From an uncultured Treponema sp. (lineage in GTDB: Bacteria > Spirochaetota > Spirochaetia > Treponematales > Treponemataceae): a DNA stretch of 64,000 bases. The notes under the pieces are model-generated. The model was not told the DNA's origin. It saw only the letters and a program-made list of their open reading frames with translations, and did not search any database. The stretch covers positions 1 to 64,000 of the forward strand of contig CAMHMJ010000018.1 of the NCBI GenBank assembly GCA_946186185.1, read 5' to 3'. This document shows positions 61,306 through 64,000 of the stretch, piece by piece. The position numbers and the translations under genes were made by a program. Each line of letters starts with the position of its first letter. Position 1 is the stretch's first letter.

Positions 61306-61367
61306 CCTAGTTACTTAATAGGTTTGATATAATATTTATACATTTAATTACCTACTTTGTCAATAGG
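61306..61367 (-). promoter_or_regulatory. cysK2 promoter with two 17-bp dyad operators
   Basis: Read leftward: -35 TTGACA (61363-61358), 17 nt, -10 TATAAA (61340-61335). CCTATTGACAAAGTAGG covers the -35 box (61367-61351). CCTATTAAGTAACTAGG (61322-61306) lies just after the predicted start. The geometry is the same as at nifH. Confidence 0.82.
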
Positions 61368-61474
61368 TATTATAATTTTTATAAGCTTTCTGAAGAGCGT
61401 GCCGCGCATAGTTATATATGCGATCTGCCATGCCCAGGGCTACGAATATAAAGGTCATTTTTGGCTCCACTACT

Positions 61475-62809
61475 CTAGAAATCTACATCAGCAAGATATC
61501 TTTTCAATAAAAATGCACAGAAATATGGGAATGTATGAATATTGTTTTCGAATCCAATGTTTCCGTGAATGAGTTTTATACCCGTTGTGATATCTGGATA
61601 AGAATCGCTTTTGATAAGAGTTGAAAGTGATTTAGCCTTTCCGTTTGTAGACTTAACTTCTACAGGAACAAGAGATTTTTTAGTTCTTACAAAGAAATCC
61701 TGCTCCAGTGTTGAACTTTCCTTTTTATAATAGAACAATTCGTATCCTTGCTTGCAAAGAGCTTCTGCAATTACATTTTCGTACAAAGCACCCTTGTAGA
61801 CATTCATGTTCTTGTTTGCCCGTAAATCATCCTGGGATTCATCATCAAGGTTAGCAACCAGAAGCCCTGTATCGCGGAAATACAATTTGTATTTATCATC
61901 TTCATAATTACCTTTTATTGGTAACTCAGGAGTATGAAGACAATAGCAGATATTAATCATTCCGGCATCATTCAGCCATTCTACACAGCCCCAATAATCT
62001 TTGAACTTAGCACCGCTTGCAACTTTTGAAATCTGGAACTTTTTGCTTTCTTTTGCAAGCTGAACAGGAATATGATTAAAAACATTCAATACGCGTGTTT
62101 TATCAATGCCTTCTACATATTTTTTTATATCTTCCTTATAATCTGAAATCAGTTCCTGCTGCAGGGCAAGGCTTCCTTCAAAAGTTCCTTTTTCGATATA
62201 GTTCGAAACGACTTTTGGCATTCCGCCCAAGATACAGTAGTCAAGAAAAAGTTCATCAAAGGTTTTCATTGTAGTCTGATTAAAGGCTTCTCCGCCTTTC
62301 ATGTGAGAAAGTAAATCTTCTACAGTTTCATCGCCATAACCTTTTGCCCACAAAAATTCCTCAAAGTCCAAAGACTGCATGGAAAATTCTGACTTGTACC
62401 CTACACTATTGCTCTGGATTTTTTTGTAATTGATTCCCAGCATAGAACCGCTGCAGATAACATCAAATCTGCCATCAATGCAAAAGGATTTCAGACTTGT
62501 GGCAATCTCAGGGAAATCCTGAATCTCATCAAAAAGAATTAGCGTTTTTCCTGGTTCAAATTTCCTGGAAGGATCTATTCGGGAAATATTTTTTATTATG
62601 GAAGAAGCATCGAAACCATCTTCGCATATAGACAAAAACTTAGTTTCAAGCGCAAAGTTTATACTTACAAAGCTTTCATAAGTTTCAGCAAAATGTTCAA
62701 TGGATTTAGTCTTTCCTATCTGGCGAGCCCCTTTTACGATAAGAGGCTTTTTATCTTCAGAAACCTTCCATGAAAGTAAATAATCATCAATCTTTCTTTT
62801 TAAGTACAT
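61475..62809 (-). CDS. AAA_14/DUF4143 ATPase (copy 2, with upstream iterons)
   Basis: The protein of about 444 residues has Walker A in KGARQIGKTKSIEHF, Walker B in TLILFDEIQD, YCILGGMPKVV, a DUF4143 region and a PD-(D/E)XK-like C-terminus (LEQDFFV...VPVEVKST). It is a distant paralogue of the 54187 gene. I start at 62809 because TATAAT (62821-62816) ends 6 nt before the ATG, another leaderless layout; the longer frame from 62866 would begin upstream of that promoter. Four repeats at 32-33-bp spacing lie over and upstream of the -35 region. Confidence 0.85.
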   Translation of the reverse strand: MYLKRKIDDYLLSWKVSEDKKPLIVKGARQIGKTKSIEHFAETYESFVSINFALETKFLSICEDGFDASSIIKNISRIDPSRKFEPGKTLILFDEIQDFPEIATSLKSFCIDGRFDVICSGSMLGINYKKIQSNSVGYKSEFSMQSLDFEEFLWAKGYGDETVEDLLSHMKGGEAFNQTTMKTFDELFLDYCILGGMPKVVSNYIEKGTFEGSLALQQELISDYKEDIKKYVEGIDKTRVLNVFNHIPVQLAKESKKFQISKVASGAKFKDYWGCVEWLNDAGMINICYCLHTPELPIKGNYEDDKYKLYFRDTGLLVANLDDESQDDLRANKNMNVYKGALYENVIAEALCKQGYELFYYKKESSTLEQDFFVRTKKSLVPVEVKSTNGKAKSLSTLIKSDSYPDITTGIKLIHGNIGFENNIHTFPYFCAFLLKRYLADVDF

Positions 62810-62832
62810 AATGATATTATAGCACATTTTTC

Positions 62833-62944
62833 CTAAAATGTGAGCGAAAAAAAATGCGAAAATCACTATTTTATGAGCGATTTTTTCTGCAAATACACTA
62901 ATTTATGAGGGAATAATCAGCAAAATTTACTATTTCATGAGGGA
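62833..62944. repeat. Four direct repeats at 32-33-bp spacing upstream of the second DUF4143 ATPase
   Basis: CTAWWWTRTGAGSGA-like units (third copy CTAATTTATGAGGGA) start at 62833, 62866, 62898 and 62930. Spacers are unrelated. The first copy begins 12 bp upstream of the -10 box. The repeat differs in sequence from the array at 55618 but has the same copy number, spacing and position. Confidence 0.88.
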
Positions 62945-62971
62945 ATCGATTCGCGATTTGCACCAGCCGCA

Positions 62972-63334
62972 TTACTTTTTCAGGTGGTGCTCGCCGTGAT
63001 GATTGCATTTAGCTTCAAAGTTGCCTTTGAGTTCGCCTTTTGCAAACTTTTCGGCTGCTTCATCTGCAGAGCCTGTAATGCCAGGAACTTCCTTTAAGCC
63101 GGCTTGAGCAATGGCATCAATAGCACCCTGCCCTCTGTTTCCCAAAATCAGAGTTTCAACTCCAAGGCTCTTAAGATATGGAGGAAGTGCGTGGTGTCCG
63201 TTTCCGCCGTTATCGATTACTTCCGAAGAAAGAATTTTTCCGTCTTCGATTTCGTAAATCTTAAAATACTGTGTTTTTCCAAAATGCTGAAATACATTTC
63301 CTGTTTCTATTTCGTAAGTTGCTGCGATTTTCAT
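62972..63334 (-). CDS. NifX/MTH1175-type iron-molybdenum cofactor-family protein
   Basis: The 120-residue protein reads MKIAATYEIETGNVFQHFGK and then VETLILGNRGQGAIDAIAQA, the small single-domain NifX-like fold. It ends in a His/Cys-rich tail (CNHHGEHHLKK) that could bind metal. Such proteins also occur in non-diazotrophs, with unknown roles in Fe-S or metal handling. I start at 63334 with GGAGG 4 nt upstream. No regulon dyad lies before it. Confidence 0.82.
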   Translation of the reverse strand: MKIAATYEIETGNVFQHFGKTQYFKIYEIEDGKILSSEVIDNGGNGHHALPPYLKSLGVETLILGNRGQGAIDAIAQAGLKEVPGITGSADEAAEKFAKGELKGNFEAKCNHHGEHHLKK

Positions 63335-63535
63335 AGGGCCTCCAGATAAAATACGTCTAATATTATAATAAGAAAAGCGGATTTTTGCATTAGCCTGCAC
63401 CTGCAAGCCTGCACCTGCGCATTGATGATTCCGGCCAAATTTGATATTCTGATGTTACTGCCACCGGGTAGGAATGCTTTAGGCATTCAGTCTCATCGTT
63501 AGGTCTTTGAAGATGGACAATCATTTTGAGGGTGG

Positions 63536-63573
63536 ATAAGCTAAAAATTACTTTCGCAATTTTCTTAACGCTT
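63536..63573. repeat. AT-rich hairpin element (copy 3)
   Basis: AAGCT, then AAAAATTACTTTCGCAATTT, then TTAACGCTT. It matches the elements at 12254 and 34949 in layout. Upstream (63407-63535) I see only short hairpins such as AATGC-TTTAG-GCATT and CCACC...GGTGG, and no gene. Confidence 0.6.
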
Positions 63574-63575
63574 GT

Positions 63576-63776
63576 GCAAAAGGTATTCCTCAGGCAATGA
63601 ACACTTATGTCTCAATGACGGTTACTTATGCTGTGGCATCTGTTTTCTCTTTCGTTATGTTCCTTGTCACATCAAAAGGACATCCAAACTTTAAGGACTT
63701 TACGCTGACAAACTGGGCAACCATAATTTTGGGAATTGTAATTTGCCTTGTAGGACTTTATTTTATCAACAAGTAA
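63576..63776 (+). pseudogene. 5'-truncated membrane transporter remnant (DMT/EamA-like)
   Basis: The frame gives AKGIPQAMNTYVSMTVTYAV, a second hydrophobic segment, NWATIILGIVICLVGLYFIN and a TAA at 63774. Two or three membrane helices with a KGIPQ...VSLTVTY-like motif recall one repeat of small drug/metabolite transporters. There is no ribosome site. The frame is cut at the AT-rich hairpin element immediately upstream, as if the element replaced its 5' end. An intact 59-residue product from ATG 63597 is less likely. Confidence 0.45.
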
Positions 63777-63799
63777 TTATAAAAAGCTGGAGGTATAAA

Positions 63800-64000
63800 A
63801 TGTTTAGACCAATGCGTAGAATCAAGCAGCAGATTCCAAATGAGAAATGCATCGAAATTCTCAAATCTGAAAAACGGGGAATCCTTTCTCTGATTGGTGA
63901 TGACGGATATCCATACGGCATTCCGCTCAGTCACTACTACAATGAAAAAAACGGAAAACTTTATTTCCACGGAGCAAAAGAAGGCCATAAAATTGACGCA
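63800..64000 (+). CDS. Pyridoxamine 5'-phosphate oxidase-family flavoprotein (NimA-like, partial)
   Basis: The first 67 codons are visible: MFRPMRRIKQQIPNEKCIEI, then GILSLIGDDGYPYGIPLSHY and KLYFHGAKEGHKIDA. This is the split-barrel FMN-binding fold of the Pyridox_ox_2 / NimA-like group, often described as nitroimidazole-resistance proteins, though most have unknown substrates. GGAGG lies 6 nt before the ATG. The gene runs off the window. Confidence 0.82.
   Translation, partial: MFRPMRRIKQQIPNEKCIEILKSEKRGILSLIGDDGYPYGIPLSHYYNEKNGKLYFHGAKEGHKIDA

Noticed and set aside
63407..63575. Integron attC-like site (GTTAGGT and TTAACG strings with hairpins)
   Set aside because: The paired core sites do not match RYYYAAC and GTTRRRY in the right order, there is no integrase, and the AT hairpin matches other spacer elements instead.

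Overview
The window looks like the chromosome of a spirochaete, most likely a host-associated anaerobic Treponema. The reasons are moderate GC, paired lipoproteins with spirochaete-type lipoboxes, InlB-type and BspA-type repeats on surface lipoproteins, a FliG paralogue, many chemotaxis and c-di-GMP proteins, and an oxygen-sensitive enzyme set (indolepyruvate:ferredoxin oxidoreductase, rubrerythrin, flavodiiron protein). The genus is an inference.

Layout. 1-10113: the end of a metF-like gene, an AAA-ATPase/PD-(D/E)XK protein, and two large surface lipoproteins, the second with an identical 519-bp in-frame tandem repeat. 10120-17013: a nitrogenase-like NifK/NifD pair followed by a cysteine synthase and a LysR regulator, transcribed divergently from a PatB-type C-S lyase and an Rrf2 regulator. 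17185-24258: a chemoreceptor, an EAL protein, an ion transporter, and exonuclease-family and PAP2 phosphatases. 24370-31675: iorA, iorB and a phenylacetate-CoA-ligase-type enzyme, then a GGDEF sensor and an esterase. 31777-36309: a PIN/antitoxin pair, rubrerythrin, MetQ, a Cys-rich FeoB-type protein and a zinc peptidase. 37252-42469: three sigma-70-family proteins, one behind a long structured leader, with a GGDEF protein and a phosphoesterase. 42587-51332: a fructosamine-kinase-like enzyme, PcfJ-like and FliG-like proteins, a flavodiiron protein, a Y-family polymerase and two HTH proteins. 51462-55888: a tRNA-Ala gene and an apparent insertion bounded by copies of its 3' end. 55920-63334: a trans-sulfuration enzyme, NifH, NifB, three NifX-like proteins, a second cysteine synthase and a second DUF4143 ATPase.

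How the genes work together. The NifB, NifH, NifD and NifK homologues make up the parts list of a nitrogenase-like reductase. No nifE or nifN is present, and every neighbour is a sulfur gene (two cysK, patB, a trans-sulfuration enzyme, metQ, probably metF). This fits methylthio-alkane reductase (Mar) chemistry, the release of thiols for Met/Cys synthesis, better than nitrogen fixation. A shared 17-bp dyad, CCTAYT-N5-ASTAGG, lies in or next to the promoters of nifK, patB, nifH, cysK2 and metQ, with a weaker copy before nifB. I propose it is the operator of a sulfur regulon, with the Rrf2 protein as first candidate regulator.

Other main points are: two DUF4143 ATPase genes that each carry four direct repeats at 32-33-bp spacing over their promoters; about a dozen genes that appear leaderless, with a -10 box 6-8 nt before the ATG; families of palindromic elements in spacers and, in two cases, inside reading frames; and low-complexity Gly/Ala/Ser/Thr inserts in many conserved enzymes.
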